Source: Candidatus Zixiibacteriota bacterium
Lineage (GTDB): Bacteria > Zixibacteria > MSB-5A5 > GN15 > FEB-12
Reading direction: 5' to 3'
Assembly: GCA_003641415.1 (NCBI GenBank)
Contig: QNAG01000035.1
Coordinates: 1-15,595 of the forward strand
DNA: 15,595 nucleotides
Part shown: positions 1 through 6,232 of the stretch, one piece after another
Layout: each line of letters starts with the position of its first letter
Position numbering within the stretch: the stretch's first letter is position 1
Notes under the pieces: generated by a model
What the model saw: only the letters and a program-made list of their open reading frames with translations
Told to the model about the DNA's origin: nothing
Databases searched by the model: none
Position numbers and translations under genes: made by a program

Positions 1-1353
1 AAAGTTTTCATCCCTCACTATACCAATCTTAAACTCGGTGTTAATAGTCTGAAGCCAGTGCCGTGTGAATTACAAGTGCTGGTAGGAGAGAAGAAATACC
101 CGGTGACGCTGCATGTGATAAGCTTGGGAAAGACAGGTGTACAGGTCTACTTTATTGGAAACGAGCGCTTCTTTTCCCGTGAAGGTGTCTATCTCGATCC
201 GGACACTGGCAAGGATTATGAAGACAACGACGAGCGTTTTGTTTTCTTCTCCCGAGCGGTTTTGGCCGTTATGCGCCAACTGGATTACAAACCAGATGTA
301 GTTCACGCTCACGATTGGCAGACAGCGTTGATTCCTGTGTATCTAAAAACTACAGATTCCGATGATTCGTTTTTTAGCTCCACCCGCTCAGTTTTGACAA
401 TTCACAATCTGGCCTACCAGGGGAAATTCAAGCACGAACATTTCAGTTTGCTGGGATTGGGAAATGAGTTATTTCTACCGGCTACGGGAGCGTTTGAATT
501 CTATGGTAAAGTTAATTTCCTGAAAGGGGGCATATTCCACGCTGACCGTATTACCACAGTTTCACAGAAGTATGCTGATGAAATCCAAACGCAAGAGTTC
601 GGTTGTGGACTTGAGGGTGTATTGTCGGAACAAAAGGATAAACTGACAGGGATTCTAAATGGAGTTGACTACACAATCTGGTCGCCATCGTGTGACAACC
701 AAATCTATGCCCGGTATCATATCGCCAATCTCTCCGGTAAGCGAACCAATAAGATAGAGCTACTTGGTGAGGCAGGTATGCCTGTCCGTGACAAGGTACC
801 TCTGATCGGCTTGGTATCGCGTCTTGAAAAACAGAAGGGTTGGGATCTGGTTGCCAATGCGGCTGACCGCTTATTGAAAATGAATATCCAAATGGCAGTA
901 ATTGGCACTGGCCAGCAAAAATATCATGACTTGGTGAAAGAACTTCAGGTAAAATACCCCGACAAGTTCCATGGGTGGTTGACGTTTGACGACGTTTTGG
1001 CTCATCGCATTGAAGCTGCCTCCGATATTTTCCTGATGCCCTCTCAGTTCGAACCGTGTGGGCTGAATCAAATGTATTCCCTGAAGTACGGCACTGTGCC
1101 AATTGTACGCAAAGTTGGGGGACTGGCTGACACCGTTGTCGACTATGATCCCAACACTGCTGAGGGTACCGGTTTTGTTTTTGAAGAGTACAGTACTGAG
1201 GCAATGCTGGAAGCAGTAGAACGTGCAGTGAACCTCTTCAGTAAGAAACGGGCATGGACGAAAGTCATGAAAAACGGAATGAAGCAGAACTTTTCGTGGA
1301 GCCGTTCGGCTGCTCAGTATGTTGATTTATACCAGGAACTTATCAGTGATTAA
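1..1353 (+). CDS. glgA: Glycogen synthase (GT5), 5'-truncated by window edge
   Basis: Transfers glucose from ADP- or UDP-glucose to the non-reducing end of a growing alpha-1,4-glucan in the cytoplasm. The reading frame is open from base 1, so the N-terminal 35-45 residues, including the usual Lys-Thr-Gly-Gly-Leu nucleotide-sugar loop, lie outside the window. An internal GTG at 58 should not be taken as the start. About 450 residues remain of a family usually near 480-500. Visible GT5/GT-B landmarks, in order, are HAHDWQTALIP (about nt 305), TIHNLAYQG (about 400), GILNGVDYTIWSP (about 650), LVSRLEKQKGWD (about 808), and the C-terminal active-site block MPSQFEPCGLNQMYS with VRKVGGLADTV (about 1036-1137). 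The last block carries the conserved Glu and the glycine-rich sugar-nucleotide site. The next gene follows after 15 bp and may be co-transcribed. The family call is secure; the donor (ADP- or UDP-glucose) cannot be decided here. Confidence 0.95.
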   Translation, partial: KVFIPHYTNLKLGVNSLKPVPCELQVLVGEKKYPVTLHVISLGKTGVQVYFIGNERFFSREGVYLDPDTGKDYEDNDERFVFFSRAVLAVMRQLDYKPDVVHAHDWQTALIPVYLKTTDSDDSFFSSTRSVLTIHNLAYQGKFKHEHFSLLGLGNELFLPATGAFEFYGKVNFLKGGIFHADRITTVSQKYADEIQTQEFGCGLEGVLSEQKDKLTGILNGVDYTIWSPSCDNQIYARYHIANLSGKRTNKIELLGEAGMPVRDKVPLIGLVSRLEKQKGWDLVANAADRLLKMNIQMAVIGTGQQKYHDLVKELQVKYPDKFHGWLTFDDVLAHRIEAASDIFLMPSQFEPCGLNQMYSLKYGTVPIVRKVGGLADTVVDYDPNTAEGTGFVFEEYSTEAMLEAVERAVNLFSKKRAWTKVMKNGMKQNFSWSRSAAQYVDLYQELISD

Positions 1354-1368
1354 CTTCAAGGATGCTTT

Positions 1369-3234
1369 TTGAAAAGCTCTATCAGAACTGCTCTGTACAT
1401 AGCTCCAGCGTTGATAGTCTATGCCCTTTTAGCTCATCAACTCAATTTCATTCAGGATGATGCCTACATCTCCTACCGCTATGTGGCCAACTTCCTTAAT
1501 GGCGATGGACTGGTTTACAACATTGGTGAGCAGGTAGAGGGGTTCACAAATTTCGGCTGGATAATATTCCTCATTCAATGTGGTGCGTTAGGTTTTGATT
1601 ACATCTTTTGGTCTCAAGTGCTTGGGTTTCTATTTGGGGCGGGGATGATTATTCTGACCTTTCTTGTAGCCCGCATTATAATCAGAGATCAGTTAGCTTC
1701 ACTGATAACTTCATTGTTAGTAGGGGCAAACCTTTCATTGGCGTATTGGGCTCCTGCGGGATTAGAAACAGCTGCTTTTGGTTTTTTTGTTCTGTTTTCA
1801 CTCTACTGTTATCTGAAACGCAGCTACTGGTTGATATGGGGTCTTCTGATGTCCGTATGGATTCGACCCGAGGGCGCTCTGGTAGCGTTGCTGTTGCTGA
1901 TTGTTGAAGTGATTGAGAAACAACGAATACCAAAATATTCCCTTGCATGTGGCGTGACAGCGTTTATACTCTCGTTGCCGTTTGTAGCGTTTAAAGTTTT
2001 GTACTATGGTTCCGTCCTCCCTAATCCGTTCTTCGCAAAAACTGGTTTCAGTATAGCACAACTAATCAGTGGTCTGGAATATACCGGACGATTCTTTTCT
2101 CACTACGGTTTCTGGGGCGTTGGATTTATAATTATACTGGTGATGATAAAGCGACTTTCATCGCAGGCAAGAGCATTGTGGCTTTTCACTGTTCTATACA
2201 TAGTCTATATTGTTCTAGTTGGTGGAGATGTACTCAAGGTTCATCGTTTCTTTCTACCACTGTTTGGTCCCTCGGCGATATTGATTATCCTGTCAGTCAC
2301 ACTCCTTATTAATAAACTCCCTATCAAAACCAGACGATTGATTTTAATACTGGCTGCAATTCCACTATTATTTCTGACCTATATACTGCCACTAAATTTT
2401 GTGACTAACTATAACGAACGAGAAAAATTCTTTACGAAGAAGATGCGACTGAAAGCCGAGCACATGAAAGCCTCAGACAGCACCAATTTCTCGGTGGCTC
2501 TGCCGACAATCGGAATTTTTGGTTACAAGTTGTTGGGACATGACATCATCGATATGGTTGGTCTCACTGATTCCACGATAGCCCGACACCCCGAGGAACC
2601 GATTCCCGGTATGGAAACCACATGGAAGGAACGGCGACACAACTCGGCATATATCCTCGACCGCGCTCCTGATTATATTATTTTCTCGACAGGAATCAAA
2701 CCTTCAGCTCCCGCTGAAAAAGCACTGTTGCTCTATCCTCAATTTCAGCAAGCGTACAGAACAGTAGCGTGGTATTATCCAATTAATGAGGGTTCTGATG
2801 GGACTTTGAAACCAGCATACAAGAAAACCCACCCAATTGTAGGAGAACTGAGACCTACTTATTCACTGAAGTTTGTTGATAACTATAAGCTGGGTTTGGA
2901 ATATAAAGATTCCAATCCGCAGAAAGCTATCGCATATTATGATCGAGCACTGAAAGCTTCTCACCGACCACCATACTTGTATTTGGTGTACTTCAAAGCT
3001 AAAGCGCACTTTATGGCAAATGATTTTAATGTAGCGTTAAGGACATTAAATGCTGTGGTGAAAGCAGATTCGACGATTTACGAGGCTCAACTTGATTTAT
3101 ACGTATATAGTATTTTATCTCATGATACAGCCAAAGCAGCTATTCATGAACGCTGGTTGAGAAAGTTGGTGCCATGGTATGTTGACAGGGTAAAAACCAA
3201 CGTAGCTGGTATGTTGGAAAGACAACGAAAGTAA
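1369..3234 (+). CDS. Polytopic GT-C-like glycosyltransferase with TPR-like C-terminus
   Basis: A 621-residue integral membrane protein with about ten hydrophobic helices in its first 350 residues, then a soluble tail. After TM1 it has FIQDDAYISYRYVANFLNGD followed by GLVYNIGEQVEGFTNFGW. This resembles the first extracytoplasmic loop of GT-C lipid-linked sugar transferases (ArnT/PMT and arabinofuranosyl- or mannosyltransferase relatives), whose catalytic acidic residues sit in such a DD motif. Residues about 350-490 form an extracytoplasmic domain. Residues about 505-600 look like two or three TPR-type helical repeats (YKLGLEYKDSNPQKAIAYYD, then KAKAHFMANDFNVALRTLN). The start is TTG at 1369, preceded by AAGGA with a 6-bp gap; the ATG at 1362 is out of frame. 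It probably transfers a sugar from a polyprenyl-phosphate donor to an envelope glycan or glycoprotein. Donor and acceptor are unknown. The spacing after glgA suggests shared transcription but not a shared pathway. Confidence 0.72.
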   Translation: MKSSIRTALYIAPALIVYALLAHQLNFIQDDAYISYRYVANFLNGDGLVYNIGEQVEGFTNFGWIIFLIQCGALGFDYIFWSQVLGFLFGAGMIILTFLVARIIIRDQLASLITSLLVGANLSLAYWAPAGLETAAFGFFVLFSLYCYLKRSYWLIWGLLMSVWIRPEGALVALLLLIVEVIEKQRIPKYSLACGVTAFILSLPFVAFKVLYYGSVLPNPFFAKTGFSIAQLISGLEYTGRFFSHYGFWGVGFIIILVMIKRLSSQARALWLFTVLYIVYIVLVGGDVLKVHRFFLPLFGPSAILIILSVTLLINKLPIKTRRLILILAAIPLLFLTYILPLNFVTNYNEREKFFTKKMRLKAEHMKASDSTNFSVALPTIGIFGYKLLGHDIIDMVGLTDSTIARHPEEPIPGMETTWKERRHNSAYILDRAPDYIIFSTGIKPSAPAEKALLLYPQFQQAYRTVAWYYPINEGSDGTLKPAYKKTHPIVGELRPTYSLKFVDNYKLGLEYKDSNPQKAIAYYDRALKASHRPPYLYLVYFKAKAHFMANDFNVALRTLNAVVKADSTIYEAQLDLYVYSILSHDTAKAAIHERWLRKLVPWYVDRVKTNVAGMLERQRK

Positions 3235-3263
3235 GTAGAAAACAATTTTACGGGGGAAATAAG

Positions 3264-3292
3264 TTGACAACGCTTACAGCCGATATTATCTA
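3264..3292 (+). promoter_or_regulatory. Candidate sigma-70 promoter for the tRNA pair
   Basis: A perfect -35 hexamer, TTGACA, lies at 3264-3269. The -10 region is less clear: TATCTA at 3287-3292 has an ideal 17-bp spacer, while the better hexamer TATTAT at 3284-3289 sits only 14 bp from the -35 box. With the former, transcription would start near 3299, about 11 nt before the tRNA-Gly. The position between the preceding gene's stop and the tRNAs supports the call. Confidence 0.45.
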
Positions 3293-3309
3293 TTAGGGCT
3301 GTTAAATAG

Positions 3310-3387
<78 letters not shown>

Positions 3388-3390
3388 TTT

Positions 3391-3462
3391 GGCGGCATAG
3401 CCAAGTGGTAAGGCGGAGGTCTGCAAAACCTCTATTCCCCAGTTCGAATCTGGGTGCCGCCT
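3391..3462 (+). tRNA. tRNA-Cys (anticodon GCA)
   Basis: The acceptor stem is GGCGGCA (3391-3397) with TGCCGCC (3455-3461). The anticodon stem is GAGGT/ACCTC (3416-3420 and 3428-3432), around the loop CTGCAAA with anticodon GCA at 3423-3425. The T-arm has GTTCGAATC. The discriminator is U, the cysteine identity base. CCA is not encoded. It lies 8 bp after tRNA-Gly, so the two are probably cut from one transcript. A T6 run (3462-3467) follows the GC-rich acceptor stem and could contribute to termination. Confidence 0.97.
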
Positions 3463-3586
3463 TTTTTCTTATCAAATTATTACTCTTTTTAATCCAGGAA
3501 ATTGTTATTAGAATTATCTGTCTGTTAGGTTTTCCACAAACGAGTGGGTTCCCTGATTGATTCATGTGGCCAAGTTCTGAAATCAG

Positions 3587-3606
3587 CCAGATATTATAAG
3601 ATCTGG
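3587..3606 (+). other. Small hairpin downstream of the tRNA pair
   Basis: CCAGAT (3587-3592) and ATCTGG (3601-3606) form a 6-bp stem around an 8-nt AT-rich loop. The following sequence is T-rich but interrupted, so it would be a weak plus-strand terminator at best. The rest of 3468-3641 holds no gene or recognised RNA. Confidence 0.25.
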
Positions 3607-3641
3607 TTTGAATGTTTGCGTTTTGGGTAAGCTGAATCTTG

Positions 3642-3681
3642 AAAAAAAAGAAGCCCTCGCTGTGGCTGGCAGCCAGGGCTT
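3642..3681 (-). terminator. Intrinsic terminator of the T9SS-sorted protein gene
   Basis: Read on the minus strand, AAGCCCT (3681-3675) pairs with AGGGCTT (3657-3651). The stem also encloses an inner GGCT/AGCC pairing. It is followed by C and eight T (3650-3642). This is a typical rho-independent terminator, 75-115 bp after the minus-strand stop codon. A perfect 16-bp palindrome (3679-3694) and another perfect 7-bp hairpin (3706-3722) lie between it and the stop codon. Confidence 0.8.
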
Positions 3682-3694
3682 TCGTCGACGAAAG
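3679..3694. repeat. Perfect 16-bp palindrome, CTTTCGTCGACGAAAG
   Basis: An exact palindrome in the 3' untranslated part of the minus-strand gene, overlapping the outer base pairs of the terminator stem by 3 bp. It could be a mutually exclusive RNA fold, a protein-binding site, or chance. Confidence 0.6.
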
Positions 3695-3705
3695 TAGTTT
3701 TCTTC

Positions 3706-3722
3706 AAGCTAATGCTTAGCTT
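3706..3722. repeat. Perfect 7-bp inverted repeat with 3-nt loop
   Basis: AAGCTAA (3706-3712) and TTAGCTT (3716-3722) flank TGC. It lies 34 bp after the minus-strand stop codon and would fold as a stable small hairpin at the mRNA 3' end, possibly protecting the transcript. It has no T tract on either strand. Confidence 0.5.
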
Positions 3723-3755
3723 CGTTTCAACAAAATATCCAATCTCTTTGTGGTC

Positions 3756-4583
3756 TTACTTCACCAGCACCATCTTCTTTGTTTCAGAGAAGTTATCTGC
3801 TGCTATACGGTAAAAGTAAATACCGCTGGCGATGTCCGACCCATCGAACACGATCTCGTAGGTACCAGCTTCCTTCTCTTCGTCAACCAGAGTGGTCACT
3901 TCCTGTCCCAGAACATTGAACACCGATAGTGTTACATGCGATGCCTTAGGCACATCGTAACTGATCACAGTGCTTGGGTTGTACGGGTTAGGATAGTTTT
4001 GACTCAGGCCGAACTTAGTCGGCAGGTCCGGAGTATTCGGAGCAGCGCTTGCATCCAAAAGGGATACAGACACAGATTCGAATTCCGGTCTTTCAACACG
4101 GTTGTATGGAACGCCATCAATGAAATCGTGATAGACGAAACAAAGTGAATGTCCCGGGTTCTTCATCACAAAGGTTTCAAGTGTCACTTCTTCAAGTGAT
4201 ACATCGTTCACTTCAAAGATCAAGTTGGCTATGGGACCAGTACCGGCTTCCAGATCCGGCTTGTAAGCCGGTGTTATCTGCGGAAGCAGACCAATGATGA
4301 CTGTGTTGTCGTCATTATTGATGTTAGCGATTTTAAGGTCAAAGTACTCCGTACGCGTATTTTCGAACGTAACCTCTTTCAACGTGACGCCTTCAGAGAA
4401 CTTCAGCGGGATATCGATCGCTGTCAGATTGCTCTCGTTTGTGATGTTCAATGGCACAACGACTGTGCTTGCGTCTTTAGAGACTGCTTTGCCAGCCATA
4501 AAATTGTGTGCTGAGGCCGCAAAGACCAGCGATGGCGCCAGGAGGACAACAACTAAAATCGCTAGAGTGTTAATGCGTCTCAT
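3756..4583 (-). CDS. Secreted protein with cohesin-like domain and T9SS type A sorting domain
   Basis: A 275-residue exported protein of unknown specific function. It has three parts. The first is a Sec signal peptide (MRR, hydrophobic INTLAILVVVLLAPSLVF, likely cleavage after an Ala near residue 22-24). The second is a beta-sandwich-like domain (about 28-175); its opening, in which a TNESNLTAIDIPLKFSEGVT stretch leads into LKEVTFEN, resembles cohesin-type domains. The third is a C-terminal sorting domain of about 85 residues, with SQNYPNPYNPSTVISYDV, VFNVLGQEVTTLVD, ASGIYFYRI and the terminal KKMVLVK. In FCB bacteria that domain directs export through the type IX system and is often cleaved and replaced by a surface anchor. 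The ATG at 4583 is preferred over the in-frame TTG at 4586 because a strong AGGAGGTG (4598-4591) lies 7 bp upstream. The gene is monocistronic, with its own promoter and terminator. No catalytic motif is visible, so it may be a structural or binding surface protein. Confidence 0.88.
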   Translation of the reverse strand: MRRINTLAILVVVLLAPSLVFAASAHNFMAGKAVSKDASTVVVPLNITNESNLTAIDIPLKFSEGVTLKEVTFENTRTEYFDLKIANINNDDNTVIIGLLPQITPAYKPDLEAGTGPIANLIFEVNDVSLEEVTLETFVMKNPGHSLCFVYHDFIDGVPYNRVERPEFESVSVSLLDASAAPNTPDLPTKFGLSQNYPNPYNPSTVISYDVPKASHVTLSVFNVLGQEVTTLVDEEKEAGTYEIVFDGSDIASGIYFYRIAADNFSETKKMVLVK

Positions 4584-4590
4584 CAAAATT

Positions 4591-4598
4591 CACCTCCT
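4591..4598 (-). promoter_or_regulatory. Strong ribosome binding site, AGGAGGTG
   Basis: A near-perfect anti-Shine-Dalgarno match, 7 bp before the ATG at 4583. It decides that start over the TTG three bases upstream. It is much stronger than the sites in the signalling cluster, which suggests an abundant protein. Confidence 0.85.
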
Positions 4599-4655
4599 CG
4601 GGTTGTGAGTGACTTCTTCCGACCAGTATTGGCTCCCTCATTCCATGGAAGTCAA

Positions 4656-4673
4656 TTGGCCGCATTATTGCAT
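4656..4673 (+). promoter_or_regulatory. Weak sigma-54-like -24/-12 element
   Basis: TTGGCCGCATTATTGCAT has GG and GC separated by the canonical 12 bp and a good TTGCA -12 element. The bases after TGGC do not match the consensus ACG. It lies inside the 5' untranslated region of the opposite-strand gene and points toward a 670-bp non-coding stretch before the STAS gene. It may be chance; if active it would make an antisense or leader RNA. Confidence 0.25.
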
Positions 4674-4764
4674 CCGTAACGCGAAATCTATTCAGAGTTG
4701 CGATAATACGCACTCTTAGTTATATGGGGCAATCGATAATAATTTCTCTGCGGTGGGGTACCTA

Positions 4765-4793
4765 ATAATACTATATCATCAGTGTTTTGTCAA
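4765..4793 (-). promoter_or_regulatory. Sigma-70-type promoter of the T9SS-sorted protein gene
   Basis: On the minus strand, -35 TTGACA (4793-4788, 6/6) is followed by a 17-bp spacer and -10 TATTAT (4770-4765, 5/6). The predicted start is near 4758, leaving a 5' untranslated region of about 175 nt before the ATG at 4583. No riboswitch class was recognised in that leader. Confidence 0.7.
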
Positions 4794-5353
4794 GACCTTT
4801 ATATTGGTATATGTTCGCTAAAACGCTGCCACCCTGTTACAACACGCGTTTTACAACACATAATAGCCTTTCCTATCGGTTGATACACATACAATGTGAT
4901 AATAGTTCCATATTGCACACAAAAAAATGCGATTACACAACGGAAAAGATTTCCATATATTTCAACAATAAATCCTTCGCATTCGACGCAAATTTTGCGG
5001 TGTGATTGCTGACTACGTGATACAATATTTCAATGTGATTCCCCAAAATAGACTAACCAAACCTGTTATTATTTCTATGTTATCAGTTCTGATACATGTC
5101 TCACAGTACCCTTTGCATCTTTATTCAGATCATAGAAACATCTTGACTTGCAATCAGGTTTTTGTCTCATTATTAAGTTAGGGTGTAAGTGCTTTTTAGG
5201 CTGTCAATTACAGCCTGTCGGGGATGAGTAGCAACTTTCAGGAAGTTTATCAAATTTGCTTCTATATCTCCACTTTGTTAATTTTCAGCACGGAACCTCG
5301 AATGATGCAAACACGTACTAAATCTAAATGCGAACTCCGGAAGTGAGGGCAAA
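4794..5353. other. AT-rich intergenic region with short repeats, no convincing gene
   Basis: This 560-bp gap separates the divergent T9SS-protein and STAS genes. TTACAACAC occurs twice, 14 bp apart (4837-4845 and 4851-4859). CAATGTGAT occurs at 4892-4900 and 5031-5039, with further GTGAT copies near 5001-5006 and 5016-5021. A perfect hairpin lies at 5198-5216. The one open frame of note (4787-5005, 72 codons) has no ribosome binding site and unlikely composition. No clean sigma-70 promoter for the STAS gene could be settled: TTGACT at 5143 has no good -10 box at proper spacing. Confidence 0.5.
5198..5216. repeat. Perfect 7-bp stem, 5-nt loop hairpin upstream of the STAS gene
   Basis: AGGCTGT (5198-5204) and ACAGCCT (5210-5216) flank CAATT. 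No T run follows on either strand, so it is not a standard terminator. It may be an operator or a leader-RNA structure, about 140 bp before the STAS start codon. Confidence 0.45.
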
Positions 5354-5692
5354 ATGAGATTAGCCGATCGCGAACAGGATGGAGTAATAGTTCTGGAGCC
5401 AAAGGGCAAAATCATGGGCGGACCAGATGCCACCCTGCTACACGACAAACTGCATGAAATCATTGAGGCAGGAAAGAAAAAAGTTGTTATTGACCTGTCT
5501 AAAGTAGACTGGATGAACTCCACAGGCCTGGGTATCCTGATCTCAAGCTACTCGACCCTGCGCAAAAGCGATGGGGAGCTGAAACTGGCCAATGTCACTG
5601 AGAAAATCCAATCGTTGTTGACTATCACTAAACTGGTAACGGTCTTTGATGCTCATGATTCTGTCGAGGAGGCTATCTCTTCCTTCAAATAA
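5354..5692 (+). CDS. STAS-domain anti-sigma factor antagonist (RsbV/SpoIIAA-like)
   Basis: A 112-residue single STAS-domain protein, the usual family length. When unphosphorylated, such proteins bind an RsbW-type kinase and release its target; phosphorylation of a conserved Ser/Thr blocks this. The key motif here is VDWMNSTGLGIL, with the phospho-acceptor at Ser56 (or Thr57). The N-terminal strand pattern GVIVLEPKGKIMGG and the acidic VVIDLSKVDW fit the fold. The start ATG at 5354 has a modest GAGGG just upstream. The RsbW-like kinase gene follows after 89 bp, but an intrinsic terminator lies between them, which would favour excess antagonist over kinase. It acts in the cytoplasm as the substrate of the kinase and, by inference, of the SpoIIE-type phosphatase at 6233. 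It could equally feed a switch that controls something other than a sigma factor. Confidence 0.93.
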   Translation: MRLADREQDGVIVLEPKGKIMGGPDATLLHDKLHEIIEAGKKKVVIDLSKVDWMNSTGLGILISSYSTLRKSDGELKLANVTEKIQSLLTITKLVTVFDAHDSVEEAISSFK

Positions 5693-5731
5693 TCATTGTG
5701 AAACATCGCCACAAAATGTAACAATCGGTAC

Positions 5732-5766
5732 GGCAGGTGTGACTTTGTCGAGCCTGCCTTCTTTTT
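5732..5766 (+). terminator. Intrinsic terminator/attenuator between the STAS and kinase genes
   Basis: GGCAGG (5732-5737) pairs with CCTGCC (5753-5758) around a 15-nt loop. TTCTTTTT follows (5759-5766). The T tract runs directly into the GGAG ribosome binding site of the next gene, so transcripts reaching the downstream genes must read through it. The short stem and long loop suggest partial termination. Confidence 0.6.
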
Positions 5767-5781
5767 GGAGATTGTCTCAAT

Positions 5782-6204
5782 ATGGACAAACCTGTCATCA
5801 CTGAAAACAGAATCACTATCCCACCCAGCCTGGAATTTCTATCTGAAGTCGACTCGTTTATAGAAGGAATTCTACGAAGTTACGACACAGATGAATCGAC
5901 AGTTGCCGATATAGCTATCTCGGTGTCGGAGCTTGTTAACAACGCAGTAACTCATGGGCAAAAGGCAGCATCGGATAAGGCTATCGTAATTGAAATAAAA
6001 AGTGTTAAGGATAAAGTGATAATCACTGTCTCTGATCATGGAGGTGGATTTGATCCTGACCAGCTTGATGATCCCCTGGCTGATGAGAATCTTCTCAAGG
6101 AAGTCGGTCGGGGTTTGTTTATCGTGAAGTCCCTGATGGATGACGTAGATATCAATGTATCTGCGCAGGGGACCGCGATTACAATCACCAAGACAATCAA
6201 GTAA
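5782..6204 (+). CDS. RsbW-like serine kinase/anti-sigma ATPase (HATPase_c_2)
   Basis: A 140-residue GHKL ATPase of the RsbW/SpoIIAB type. In partner switching it phosphorylates the STAS antagonist and, when free of it, binds and inhibits a target, classically a sigma factor. The Bergerat motifs are in order: N-box ISVSELVNNAVTHG (Glu50, Asn54), G1 box SDHGGGFDP (Asp85 and the glycines after it), and G2 box GRGLFIV (about 109-115). Length is typical. The start ATG at 5782 has GGAG 11 bp upstream, slightly long spacing. It lies between its presumed substrate (STAS, upstream) and the presumed phosphatase (28 bp downstream). No sigma factor is encoded nearby, so its client is unknown. Assignment to the family is firm; whether it inhibits a sigma factor is inference. 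Confidence 0.92.
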   Translation: MDKPVITENRITIPPSLEFLSEVDSFIEGILRSYDTDESTVADIAISVSELVNNAVTHGQKAASDKAIVIEIKSVKDKVIITVSDHGGGFDPDQLDDPLADENLLKEVGRGLFIVKSLMDDVDINVSAQGTAITITKTIK

Positions 6205-6232
6205 CCTTTGGAGCGAATACCAATTCCAGAGA

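Noticed and set aside
551..1204. 217-codon minus-strand open frame inside glgA
   Set aside because: It is antisense to conserved glycogen synthase motifs, its composition is unlike a real protein, and no ribosome binding site was seen.
4787..5005. 72-codon plus-strand open frame in the intergenic region
   Set aside because: No ribosome binding site, no recognisable motif, and composition that follows the AT-rich background.
5143..5176. Sigma-70 promoter upstream of the STAS gene (TTGACT with TATTAA)
   Set aside because: The spacer would be 22 bp, too long for a standard promoter.
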